This document shows, in pieces, positions 43,924 to 52,069 of a DNA stretch of 64,000 bases. The notes under the pieces are model-generated. The model ran no database searches. It worked only from the letters and a program-made list of their open reading frames with translations, and had not been told where the DNA came from. The DNA is from Niabella pedocola (GTDB lineage: Bacteria > Bacteroidota > Bacteroidia > Chitinophagales > Chitinophagaceae). Where the stretch lies: positions 1,054,001 to 1,118,000 of the forward strand of contig NZ_JAJNEC010000005.1 of the NCBI RefSeq assembly GCF_021044425.1, written 5' to 3'. The translations under genes and the position numbers were made by a program. Numbering within the stretch: position 1 is the first letter of the stretch; every line of letters begins with the position of its first letter.

Positions 43924-45168
43924 ATGACAAAGACCATCCTTTGCCTGCTGGCTTTTATCACATTAGCCGGGAGTGCCCCGCTTTGTGCCCAACGCATCCA
44001 CAGCTGGCAGGTGAAAACCGCGGGAACAGAAACATTTTCCATTCCAATGAGCGTGGACCTGGACGCGGTTACGTTTGAAGCAGACAGCAGCCTGCAGCTC
44101 CTGGAAACGACAGGAGGCCGGAAAACACCGGTTCCGTTCCAGGTTGAAACCAATGGCGGCCGCAGGCTTTACTGGATGCTGGAACCGGCAAAACAAACAA
44201 CCCGCAATTTTGAGCTGGCCAAAACAACCTCCGCCAAAGATGCAGCCACCAGCATGCAGACCCGTTTAAACGACGGAGCCCTTACCGTTCAATACGGCAG
44301 CAAAAACCTCCTCCGTTATCATTCCGAAACGGTATACCCGCCCAAAGGGATCGATACCGCCTACAAACGCAGCGGGTTCATTCATCCTTTATGGACACCC
44401 AACGGCGAAGAGCTGACAAGGATCAACGCTCCGGATCATTATCATCACTGGGGTATGTGGAATCCCTGGACACATGTATTGTTTGAAAAAGATACCGTTG
44501 ACTTCTGGAACCTCAGGGACCGCAAAGGAACCGTACGGTTTGCCGGATTCGGAGCCCTCTTCAATGGCCCGGTTTATTCCGGTTACGAAGCCCTGCACCA
44601 GCATATTGCCTTTAAAAAAGACGGCACGGAAAAAAATGCGCTCAACGAATTGCAAACCGTAAGGATCTACCGGCCGGATGACCGCAATAACAACTATTAT
44701 ATCATGGATGTAACGGTGCAATTGAGCTGTGCAGGATCCAGCCCGGTAAAATTGCTGGAATATCGTTATGGCGGATTGGGCATCCGGGCTACGGCTTCAT
44801 GGAATAAAGACAACAGCATTATTTTTACCTCTGAAGGCAAAGACCGGAAGGCCGCCGATGGCAGCACCGCGCGCTGGTGCGTAGCACAGGGGCAGCTCAA
44901 CCAGCAGTACGGCGGGCTGGAGATGATGAGTTTCCCTGCCAATTACAATTACCCCGAACCTCTGCGGGTATGGCCCGAAAATATGAATAACCGGGGCGAT
45001 GTATTTTTAAACTTCTCCCCCACCAAGAATAAAGACTGGCTGCTGGAACCCGGCAAACAATACCTATTGCGGTACCGCTTCCTGGTATTTAACAACCGGC
45101 TTCCAAAAGAACAAGCCGAGGAAGCCTGGCAGGCCTTTGCACATCCTCCAAAAATCACTTTTAAATAA
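43924..45168 (+). CDS. PmoA family (DUF6807) exported protein
   Basis: A 414-residue exported protein with signal MTKTILCLLAFITLAGSAPLCAQ. It shows the PmoA/DUF6807 family pattern: INAPDHYHHWGMWNPWTHV with a His cluster, VDFWNLRDRKG, and WCVAQGQ...YGGLEMMSFPAN near the end. Despite the database name (methane oxygenase PmoA) the family is not a methane monooxygenase; members sit in sugar-oxidation gene sets and may bind a carbohydrate or metal. Start 43924 is fixed by the signal peptide; it is 4 bp after the preceding stop. Confidence 0.88.
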   Translation: MTKTILCLLAFITLAGSAPLCAQRIHSWQVKTAGTETFSIPMSVDLDAVTFEADSSLQLLETTGGRKTPVPFQVETNGGRRLYWMLEPAKQTTRNFELAKTTSAKDAATSMQTRLNDGALTVQYGSKNLLRYHSETVYPPKGIDTAYKRSGFIHPLWTPNGEELTRINAPDHYHHWGMWNPWTHVLFEKDTVDFWNLRDRKGTVRFAGFGALFNGPVYSGYEALHQHIAFKKDGTEKNALNELQTVRIYRPDDRNNNYYIMDVTVQLSCAGSSPVKLLEYRYGGLGIRATASWNKDNSIIFTSEGKDRKAADGSTARWCVAQGQLNQQYGGLEMMSFPANYNYPEPLRVWPENMNNRGDVFLNFSPTKNKDWLLEPGKQYLLRYRFLVFNNRLPKEQAEEAWQAFAHPPKITFK

Positions 45169-45171
45169 TAT

Positions 45172-46014
45172 ATGCTGATGAAAAAAATTGCTTCCGTACT
45201 GGTTTTTGCATTGTTTTGGATAACCGGTATCCATGCCCAAAACGCATTCAACTGGCAAAAAGTGCGCGTACTGGTATACACCAAAAACGGTAAAGGCTAT
45301 GTGCATGATAATATTCCGTTTGCCGTAAAAGCCATTCAACAGTTGGGCGCCGTTCACAAATTTAAGGTAGATACCAGCTCCCGCGCGGAAGTGATGACGG
45401 AAGCCAACCTGAAACAGTATACCCTGCTGATCTTCCCCAGTACCAATAACGATGTATTTGATACCGATGACCAACGGCTGGCCTTCCGGCGCTACATTGA
45501 GGCCGGTGGCGGTTTTGTAGGACTGCACTCCGTAACCGGAACGGAACGGAACTGGCGCTGGTTCAAAATGATGCTGGGGGGTACTTTTTCCTGGCATGCC
45601 AAATTCCAGCCCTTTACGGTTAGGGTCATAGATACCCGTCATCCTTCCATGAAAGGAGTGCCGGCCGTTTGGGAAAAAGGTGATGAATGTTATTTTGCCA
45701 AGGAAATGTATCCGGGCCCGCGGGTGCTGATGGTACACGACCTGCGCACCATTGACACCTCCAGCATCCAGCAAAAAGAAACGCTTCAGAAAAACCGCGG
45801 CAATTACGGCGACTTTTATCCCACCGCCTGGGAATATGCCTTCGACGGCGGACATACCTGGGTAACCACCCTGGGCCACGACAAAAAGGACTACAGCGAC
45901 CCCGTTTACCTGAACCATATCCTGGGAGGGATCCGGTTTATTGCCGGCCAGGTAAAACCGGTCGACTTTAAAAAGGCCTACGCCCGGCACCGGGACGACG
46001 AGGTACGGTTTTAA
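45172..46014 (+). CDS. ThuA domain exported protein
   Basis: A 280-residue protein with a signal peptide (MKKIASVLVFALFWITGIHAQ) and a ThuA domain, a class I glutamine amidotransferase-like fold. Family segments seen: GGGFVGLHSVTGTE, TRHPSMKGVPAVWEKGDECYFAKEM, and TVTTLGHD-type stretch near the end. ThuA of rhizobia takes part in trehalose/sucrose use by way of 3-keto sugars. Here it closes the operon, 3 bp after the PmoA-like gene. ATG 45172 or 45178. Its own reaction is not established. Confidence 0.9.
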   Translation: MLMKKIASVLVFALFWITGIHAQNAFNWQKVRVLVYTKNGKGYVHDNIPFAVKAIQQLGAVHKFKVDTSSRAEVMTEANLKQYTLLIFPSTNNDVFDTDDQRLAFRRYIEAGGGFVGLHSVTGTERNWRWFKMMLGGTFSWHAKFQPFTVRVIDTRHPSMKGVPAVWEKGDECYFAKEMYPGPRVLMVHDLRTIDTSSIQQKETLQKNRGNYGDFYPTAWEYAFDGGHTWVTTLGHDKKDYSDPVYLNHILGGIRFIAGQVKPVDFKKAYARHRDDEVRF

Positions 46015-46026
46015 GCGGTCGGCTTT

Positions 46027-46096
46027 CAGTTATCAGATTTCAGATTCGAGACTTCAGATTCGAGACTTCAGATTTGAGATTTCAGATTAGATTCGG
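46027..46096. repeat. 7-bp tandem repeat array
   Basis: Ten consecutive heptamers of the form SAGAYTY: CAGTTAT, CAGATTT, CAGATTC, GAGACTT, CAGATTC, GAGACTT, CAGATTT, GAGATTT, CAGATTA, GATTCGG. Period is exactly 7. Confidence 0.92.
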
Positions 46097-46303
46097 TTCC
46101 CTATGACCTGGAATTTTTAAATAAATAGAGCGGCTGGTTATGGTTGCTCAGGTTCCCTGTTGCCCGCCCCGGGAGCCGGGCAATAACCGAGCGGGGTTTC
46201 TTTGCTTTGAGGTTTAACGTTCAAAATTGAATCCTGTGAAGCAGGACGGGGATCGAACCATGGAACTTTGGACCGGAAACATTAAACCACCGGGTCCCCT
46301 TTT

Positions 46304-46364
46304 CCCGATTTCGTAAACGATTTTTTCCCGATTTCGTAAATGAATTTCCGCATTTAGAAAATGA
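46304..46364 (+). promoter_or_regulatory. Three direct repeats upstream of the siderophore receptor, candidate operator
   Basis: CCCGATTTCGTAAACGA (46304-46320), CCCGATTTCGTAAATGA (46327-46343) and the looser TCCGCATTTAGAAAATGA (46347-46364). Spacing is 23 and 20 bp, about two helical turns, as for a protein bound on one face of DNA. The regulator is unknown. Confidence 0.5.
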
Positions 46365-46407
46365 ATGCTGGGAAAATGAACGTCTTTCGCGGCGAAAATT
46401 AGAATAA

Positions 46408-48843
46408 ATGAGAAGATTTTTGCTGTTTTTAGTGGCGTTTGTAACGTTCTTAGGTGTAAATGCGCAAACCAATACCGGTAATATTGAAGGAGTGATCACC
46501 ACTCCGGAGGGAAACCCGGTTCCCAATGTGAACATTACGATAAAGGGAAAAAAGAAACATGCCGTTACCAATGAGAAAGGCTATTTTGAATTTACAGAAA
46601 TTCCTTATGGTGAATATACACTGATTTACTCCTTTGAAGGCGAAACCAGCCAGGAAGTACCGGTTACCGTTCCTCCGGTTAGCTCGGAAGCAGCCAAATA
46701 CAATCTTTCGCTGAATGCCCGTGAACTGAAAGAAGTGATCGTACGCATCGGGGGCAGCATCAACCAGGGTACTGCGCGCATCGGAAAATCCAATATTCCC
46801 ATTATGGACCTGCCGCAGGCGGTTACCATTATCGGGCAGTCGACCATTGAAAACCAGCAGGCACAGCGGTTGAGCGATGTAATCAAAAATGTGAACGGGG
46901 TATACCTGGGCGGGGCCCGCGCCAGCACCCAGGAAACTTTTTACGCCCGCGGTTATAACCTGGGCAATACCAATACTTTTAAGAACGGATTTCGTGTAAA
47001 CAGCGGTGCCATGCCCGAAATGAGCGCCATTGAAAGCGTAGAGGTTTTAAAGGGCGGTGCAGCGCTGTTATATGGCAACGTGGCACCCGGCGGCATCATC
47101 AATATGGTTACCAAGAAACCCCGTTTCAACTTTGGCGGTGAGGTAAATATGCGGGTGGGCAGCTATGATCTTTACAAACCATCGGTTGATATTTATGGCC
47201 CCATCAGCCAGTCGGTAGCCTACCGGTTGAACGGTACTTATGAAAAGGCCAACAGTTACCGCAACGGGGTACATTCCGAGCGTTACTATGTAAACCCTTC
47301 ACTGCTGTTCAAATTAAGCGATAAAACTAAATTGCTGGTGCAGGGCGATTACCTGCAGCACGAGTTTACACCGGATTTTGGAATTGGCTCCATGAATGCA
47401 GATGCATCCAAACCTGCAGCTGTGGGTGGCAAGAAAGTAACGCCGGTATCACGGAACACCTTTTTCGGAGCGCCCTGGCAATATGCAAAAACAACACAGG
47501 CTACGGCTTCACTGGAGTTAAATCATCAGTTTAATGACCGTTGGGCCCTGAATGCATTGGGAGGCTACCAGAATTATGAAAGGGATTATTTCTCCACTGA
47601 ACGGATACAGGCCGATATCAACGGGAAATTTTTACGCCCTTTAGGGAAAACCAACAATAAAGAAGACTACCTTACAGGACAACTGAATTTAAATGGAGAT
47701 GTAAAAACAGGGGCAGTCGGTCATAAGTTACTGATTGGTGCCGATGTAGAGAAAGTGACCAGTACCGCTCTTGCATCTGATATTGCTACAGTAGTTCCTA
47801 AAGGGATCTATGATTCCATCAACCTGCTGGACCCTACCATGTATGTACGCAGAACGGATATGCCACAGGCCAACTGGATCACAAGCACCAAAACTCCGGT
47901 AACCCGTTTCGGTGCCTATGTACAAGACCTGGTTTCACTTTCCGAAAAATTCAAATTACTGGCAGGCGTACGTTGGTCATTCCAACAGTCGGATCGTTCT
48001 AAAACAACGACTCTTGCGACCAATGCTGTAAAAGAAGGCGCTGTATTTCAGATCGATAAAGCATTTTCTCCAAGGATTGGCTTGGTTTACCAACCCACGA
48101 ATCATACAACTGCTTTTGCAAGCTACTCCAACTCGTTCTCCCCGAACTCCGGACTGGATATCGACAGCAATACCTTAAAGCCCTCCATTATCGACCAATT
48201 TGAAATTGGTGTTAAGAATGACTTTTTCGACGGGCTGCTGAGTGCGAACCTGACCATATATCGGATTATCAACAACAATCTTTCGCAGCCGATTCAATCC
48301 TTTAGAAATGGAGATCCTGTTGTCGGAACAACTACGCTGCGCGAACTTACAGGGCAAACCACCAGTGACGGTATTGAAATAGATCTCAAAAGCCAGCCTA
48401 TAAAAGGATGGGACGTCCTTGCCGGCTATAGCTACAACAATATGCGCTATACCAACACTTCCGGTAAGATCGGAAGCTATGTAGAGGATGAGCGGCTGGT
48501 AAACAGCCCCGCACACACCGCCAATGCCACCACCTTTTATACCTTCCAGGACGGATCGGTTAAAGGTCTTAAATTAGGCGCCGGGTTCTATTATGTGGGC
48601 GAGCGCAACGCAGGTTGGAACACCACCTACTCAGATAATAATGGCACGCTGAATGACCGTTTATTTCAGGTAAAAGGCTTTGCAACGGTGGATGTATCTG
48701 CAGGTTACACGTTCCAGAAATGGTCCTTGCTGGCAAAGCTGTCGAACATTACCAATACGTTTAACTACTATATACACGAGAACTACAGCATCAACCCCAT
48801 TCCCCCGCGGAGTTTTGTGGTAACCGCTGCCTTTAAGTTCTGA
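46408..48843 (+). CDS. TonB-dependent siderophore-type receptor
   Basis: An 811-residue outer membrane receptor. Order: signal peptide (MRRFLLFLVAFVTFLGVNAQ), carboxypeptidase-like regulatory domain (about 24-105, GVITTPEGNPVPNVNITIKG), short TonB box region (LKEVIVR), plug (about 125-245; DLPQAVTIIGQSTIE, LKGGAALLYGNVAPGGIINMVTKKP) and barrel ending AAFKF. The plug text DLPQAV...NPGG-like is that of FhuA/FpvA-type siderophore receptors. No FecI/FecR pair or siderophore genes adjoin. Spaced direct repeats upstream may allow metal control. Confidence 0.93.
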   Translation: MRRFLLFLVAFVTFLGVNAQTNTGNIEGVITTPEGNPVPNVNITIKGKKKHAVTNEKGYFEFTEIPYGEYTLIYSFEGETSQEVPVTVPPVSSEAAKYNLSLNARELKEVIVRIGGSINQGTARIGKSNIPIMDLPQAVTIIGQSTIENQQAQRLSDVIKNVNGVYLGGARASTQETFYARGYNLGNTNTFKNGFRVNSGAMPEMSAIESVEVLKGGAALLYGNVAPGGIINMVTKKPRFNFGGEVNMRVGSYDLYKPSVDIYGPISQSVAYRLNGTYEKANSYRNGVHSERYYVNPSLLFKLSDKTKLLVQGDYLQHEFTPDFGIGSMNADASKPAAVGGKKVTPVSRNTFFGAPWQYAKTTQATASLELNHQFNDRWALNALGGYQNYERDYFSTERIQADINGKFLRPLGKTNNKEDYLTGQLNLNGDVKTGAVGHKLLIGADVEKVTSTALASDIATVVPKGIYDSINLLDPTMYVRRTDMPQANWITSTKTPVTRFGAYVQDLVSLSEKFKLLAGVRWSFQQSDRSKTTTLATNAVKEGAVFQIDKAFSPRIGLVYQPTNHTTAFASYSNSFSPNSGLDIDSNTLKPSIIDQFEIGVKNDFFDGLLSANLTIYRIINNNLSQPIQSFRNGDPVVGTTTLRELTGQTTSDGIEIDLKSQPIKGWDVLAGYSYNNMRYTNTSGKIGSYVEDERLVNSPAHTANATTFYTFQDGSVKGLKLGAGFYYVGERNAGWNTTYSDNNGTLNDRLFQVKGFATVDVSAGYTFQKWSLLAKLSNITNTFNYYIHENYSINPIPPRSFVVTAAFKF

Positions 48844-48865
48844 TGATCTTTTTTAAAATAAGCGC

Positions 48866-48896
48866 GCCCTGCAATACATGTTGCGGGGCTTTTTTT
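48866..48896 (+). terminator. Terminator after the siderophore receptor
   Basis: GCCCTGCAA (48866-48874) with TTGCGGGGC (48881-48889; one G-T pair), loop TACATG, then seven T. Confidence 0.88.
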
Positions 48897-48922
48897 ATGA
48901 GGACCGAGATACAATATTCCGG

Positions 48923-48943
48923 CTTTTAGCCTTCAGCTTTCAG
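48923..48943. repeat. 7-bp repeat overlapping the 3' end of pncA
   Basis: CTTTTAG CCTTCAG CTTTCAG, three heptamers. They contain the pncA stop codon (48926-48928) and encode its last residues. Confidence 0.7.
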
Positions 48944-49525
48944 TTCTCCGCCCCACTCAACAAACTGCTGTTTCGTTCTTGCATAGGTTACTGCATCGAT
49001 CGGCAGCGTGGCATGGTCTGCAATCACGGACTTCAGCCCCAGTTCCAGCGCGTCCAGCGCCGTAAAATACACACAAAAGTCGGCGGCCAGTCCGCATACA
49101 TGTACTTCCGTTACCCCCCTGCCCTTCAGGTAATCGCCGAGGCCGGTCGACTTCAGATGACCATTGTCAAAAAAGCCACTGTAACTGTCAATCTCAGTGT
49201 TCATCCCCTTGCGGAAGATCGCTTCGATCCGGTGCTGGTCCAGTCCGGGGTGTAATTCCGCACCATGCGTGCCCTGCACACAATGATCCGGCCAAAGGGT
49301 CTGCCGGTCGCCCTTCCATTCGATCACCTCAAAAGGCTTTTTCCCTTCGTGCTGGGATGCAAAGCTTTTATGATCCGCCGGATGCCAGTCCTGGGTAGCT
49401 ACCACCAGTTCATAATCCGGCTGCAACCGGTTGATCACCGGGATGAGGGCATCACCCCCCGCCACGGGCAAGGCGCCACCCGGCAAAAAGTCATATTGCA
49501 TGTCTACAATGATCAGGCATTTCAT
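48926..49525 (-). CDS. pncA: Nicotinamidase/pyrazinamidase
   Basis: A 199-residue enzyme that hydrolyses nicotinamide to nicotinate for NAD salvage. The catalytic triad is Asp8 (VDMQ), Lys106 (FRKGM) and Cys151 (AADFCV); the metal site is Asp46, His48 and His52 in TQDWHPADH. The final residues LKAEG and the stop are encoded by a heptamer repeat of the intergenic type, so the C-terminus may be shaped by repeat insertion. A weak -7 box (TACCTTTC, 49544-49551) lies 19 bp upstream of the ATG. Confidence 0.95.
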   Translation of the reverse strand: MKCLIIVDMQYDFLPGGALPVAGGDALIPVINRLQPDYELVVATQDWHPADHKSFASQHEGKKPFEVIEWKGDRQTLWPDHCVQGTHGAELHPGLDQHRIEAIFRKGMNTEIDSYSGFFDNGHLKSTGLGDYLKGRGVTEVHVCGLAADFCVYFTALDALELGLKSVIADHATLPIDAVTYARTKQQFVEWGGELKAEG

Positions 49526-49590
49526 AATGCGTTATTTTAGAAGGAAAGGTAGGATATAGATATGAGATTCGAGAGGCCAGAATTGAGAGG

Positions 49591-49695
49591 TCAGCTTTTA
49601 GCCCTCAGCCTTCAGCATTCAGCCTTCAGCATTCAGCATTCAGCCTTCAGCATTCAGCCTTCAGCATTCAGCCTTTAGCATTCAGCCTTTAGCTT
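49591..49695. repeat. Main 7-bp tandem array (TCAGCMT)n
   Basis: Fifteen consecutive heptamers, mostly TCAGCCT and TCAGCAT, with TTAGCAT, TTAGCCC and TTAGCTT variants. Period is exactly 7 over 105 bp. There are no spacers. Confidence 0.95.
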
Positions 49696-49724
49696 TGCAA
49701 TCAGCCCTCATGGATCCGGTATCG

Positions 49725-49766
49725 GACCTGGAACCTGGAACCTGGAACCTGAAACCTGAAACGTCA
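49725..49766. repeat. Second 7-bp block (AACCTGR)n
   Basis: GACCTGG, AACCTGG, AACCTGG, AACCTGA, AACCTGA, AACGTCA: six units of seven. Confidence 0.9.
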
Positions 49767-49810
49767 CATTTCACACCTCCCAACCCACTTCTCGCAGCAT
49801 ACCTCACAAA

Positions 49811-49880
49811 CCAGAATGCTCAACGCCGGAATCTGGATTCTCAATTCTGGATTCTCAATTCTGAAATCTGAACTCCAAAA
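49811..49880. repeat. Third 7-bp block (TCTSRAT)n
   Basis: Ten units: CCAGAAT, GCTCAAC, GCCGGAA, TCTGGAT, TCTCAAT, TCTGGAT, TCTCAAT, TCTGAAA, TCTGAAC, TCCAAAA. Confidence 0.9.
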
Positions 49881-49998
49881 CTCTCAACCGTTCGTTACCC
49901 TATTCTAATTTTTTCCCCATAGTGTTTCCCGTACGCAAACGATTCGTTAACTTGCGGCCACAAATCAAATTTTCAAAAAATCACTTCAATTTTTTCCA

Positions 49999-51291
49999 AT
50001 GAGCTACATTTCAGAGGTATTTGCCAGACAAATTTTGGACAGCCGCGGTAATCCTACTATCGAGGTGGATGTACTAACAGACGAAGGTGCCCTTGGCCGC
50101 GCCGCCGTTCCAAGCGGAGCCAGCACCGGTATCCACGAAGCCGTAGAGCTGCGTGACGGCGACAAGAAAAAATACCTGGGAAAAGGTACCTTAAAAGCTG
50201 TTAAAAACGTTAATAATACCATCGCTCCGGCATTGCTGGGCTATGATGTAGCTGATCAAACCGGTATCGACCAGTTAATGATCGAACTGGATGGTACACC
50301 CAATAAAGGAAAACTAGGCGCCAACGCCCTCCTGGCGGTGAGTATGGCGGCTGCCAAAGCGGCTGCTGAAGAAGCCGGTTTGCCTCTGTACCGCTACGTA
50401 GGCGGCACCAACGCCAAAACCCTGCCCATCCCGATGATGAACATCCTCAACGGGGGTGCGCACGCCGATAACAAAATCGACTTCCAGGAATTTATGGTAA
50501 TGCCCATCGGTGCATCTACCTTCAGCGAAGGACTGCGCTGGGGTGTGGAGATCTTCCATGCACTGAAATCAGTACTGAAGAAAAAAGGCTTTAGCACCAA
50601 CGTGGGTGATGAAGGTGGCTTTGCCCCCAATATCCAAAGCAATGAAGAAGCCATCGAAACCGTACTGGCTGCGATCGATGCTGCGGGCTACAAAGCCGGT
50701 TCTCAGATCGTAATTGCCATGGACGCTGCCAACAGCGAACTTTGGGACGCCAAAAAGAAAAAATATGTATTCCATAAAAGCAGCGGCAAAGCTGTTAGCA
50801 GCGACGAGCTGGTAAAATTCTGGGAAAGCTGGGTAAAACAATACCCCATTGCCAGCATTGAAGATGGTATGGCCGAAGACGACTGGAAAGGATGGGCCGC
50901 TCTCACACAGGCAGTAGGCGATAAATGCCAGCTGGTGGGCGACGACTTGTTTGTAACCAATGTAACCCGCTTACAGCAGGGCATCGACAAAAGCATTGCC
51001 AACGGATTGCTGGTAAAAGTAAACCAGATCGGTACCATTACCGAAACCATCAACGCGGTAACCCTGGCACAGCACAATGGCTACAACACCATTATGAGCC
51101 ACAGAAGCGGTGAAACAGAAGATACAACGATCGCGGACCTGGCGGTAGCGCTGAATTGCGGACAGATCAAAACCGGTTCTGCAAGCCGTACCGACCGGAT
51201 CGCGAAATACAACCAGCTGATCCGTATCGAGGAACAACTGGGCGAAAGCGCGGTTTATCCGAAAGGAACCATTAAATTTGGTAAGAAATAA
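49999..51291 (+). CDS. eno: Enolase
   Basis: A 430-residue glycolytic enzyme that interconverts 2-phosphoglycerate and phosphoenolpyruvate. Family signature and active-site parts are present: SGASTGIHEAVELRDGD, the catalytic Glu in GDEGGFAPN, SIEDGMAEDDW (Mg2+ ligands), LLVKVNQIGTITET (catalytic Lys) and MSHRSGETEDT (His loop). Length is normal. It is 111 bp upstream of a FtsB/DivIC-like gene, the same neighbour as eno has in many bacteria. Confidence 0.98.
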   Translation: MSYISEVFARQILDSRGNPTIEVDVLTDEGALGRAAVPSGASTGIHEAVELRDGDKKKYLGKGTLKAVKNVNNTIAPALLGYDVADQTGIDQLMIELDGTPNKGKLGANALLAVSMAAAKAAAEEAGLPLYRYVGGTNAKTLPIPMMNILNGGAHADNKIDFQEFMVMPIGASTFSEGLRWGVEIFHALKSVLKKKGFSTNVGDEGGFAPNIQSNEEAIETVLAAIDAAGYKAGSQIVIAMDAANSELWDAKKKKYVFHKSSGKAVSSDELVKFWESWVKQYPIASIEDGMAEDDWKGWAALTQAVGDKCQLVGDDLFVTNVTRLQQGIDKSIANGLLVKVNQIGTITETINAVTLAQHNGYNTIMSHRSGETEDTTIADLAVALNCGQIKTGSASRTDRIAKYNQLIRIEEQLGESAVYPKGTIKFGKK

Positions 51292-51401
51292 TTATTTGAT
51301 CATCGCCAGTGCTGCTATCAGCTTCCTTGTGTCACTCCCTTGTACCCCGGTACAGGCATCAGCAAAAGCCCAGATAGCGCACGCGCAAATCAGCAATCAG
51401 C

Positions 51402-51785
51402 ATGGAAACATTTGTTGACTTTGTTCCGGAAAAAGAGCCCGCGCGGGAAGCGGCTCCGCAAAAGCCGCGCAAGGCGCTCAGCAAAATTTCGCGGTTCCTC
51501 ACCAATAAGTTTTTCCTGGCTACTATTGGCTTTTTAGCGATCATGCTGTTCCTGGATAAGAACGACCTGTTCTCCATCATGGAGCGCCGGAAGGAGCTCA
51601 ACGACCTGGAACTGAGCAAAGAGCATTATAATAAAGAGCTGATCGAGCTGCACAAGATCAAAAACGATCTGGAAACCGATCCGGCCACTATTGAAAAACT
51701 GGCCAGGGAAAAATACCTCATGAAACGGAACAATGAAGATATTTTTCTCACAGAAGATCAAACCAAGTTAAAACAGGCTGATTAA
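51402..51785 (+). CDS. FtsB/DivIC family septum formation protein
   Basis: A 127-residue single-span membrane protein. A cytoplasmic tail (about 1-37), one helix (FFLATIGFLAIMLFL, about 38-54), then a coiled coil (ERRKELNDLELSKEHYNKEL and following) and the family end LAREKYLMKRNNEDIF. FtsB/DivIC with FtsL and FtsQ activates the septal peptidoglycan synthase. The family call rests on length, layout, the terminal AREKYLMK motif and the eno neighbour. Confidence 0.9.
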   Translation: METFVDFVPEKEPAREAAPQKPRKALSKISRFLTNKFFLATIGFLAIMLFLDKNDLFSIMERRKELNDLELSKEHYNKELIELHKIKNDLETDPATIEKLAREKYLMKRNNEDIFLTEDQTKLKQAD

Positions 51786-51802
51786 TTTTTCAGACGTTAT
51801 AC

Positions 51803-51833
51803 AAACACCCGGACTACCTCCGGGTGTTTTTTT
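51803..51833 (+). terminator. Terminator after the FtsB-like gene
   Basis: AAACACCCGG (51803-51812) with CCGGGTGTTT (51820-51829), loop ACTACCT, then T residues. Confidence 0.92.
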
Positions 51834-52069
51834 ATGCAGCTACTTTTCAGGGAACTCCGGGCCACACCGTAATAACCGCAACCGGGAAGGTATGCAAAGT
51901 GCCCCGGCAGATCGTAATTCTGCGCTTAGGCCGTCCACAACAGCCTCACCATTTTTAGCTATCCCTGTTTTTAACCCCTTTTGTACCTTTACCAACGGGC
52001 AATATGTTTCCCGCCTGCAGGTGCACCATTGCGTTGGCATTCTTTGTAACAGCTTCCAAAATTACCAGC

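Larger units (their letters stand above)
46015..46407. other. Intergenic region with 7-bp repeats and candidate operators
   Basis: 393 bp. Contents: 7-bp repeats (46027-46096), a GC-rich hairpin TTGCCCG/CGGGCAA (46160-46183) without a T run that might end the ThuA operon, and three spaced direct repeats (46304-46364) ahead of the TonB receptor gene. Confidence 0.65.
49526..49998. other. Repeat-rich intergenic region before enolase
   Basis: 473 bp, mostly three blocks of 7-bp repeats (49591-49695, 49725-49766, 49811-49880). The remaining 120 bp before ATG 49999 should hold the eno promoter; TAACTTGC (49948-49955) is a poor -7 candidate. No gene is seen. Confidence 0.7.

Noticed and set aside
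45064..45990. 308-codon minus-strand frame over the ThuA gene
   Set aside because: Shadow of the ThuA and PmoA-like genes, which have signal peptides and family motifs.
46160..46183. Terminator of the ThuA operon
   Set aside because: The stem is plausible, but no T run follows directly, so it was only mentioned and not listed.
46235..46262. tRNA-like T-loop (GGTTCGATCC on the minus strand)
   Set aside because: The flanking arms do not pair and no acceptor or anticodon stem can be drawn.
49591..49880. CRISPR array
   Set aside because: The units are 7 bp and contiguous, with no spacers of regular length and no cas genes.
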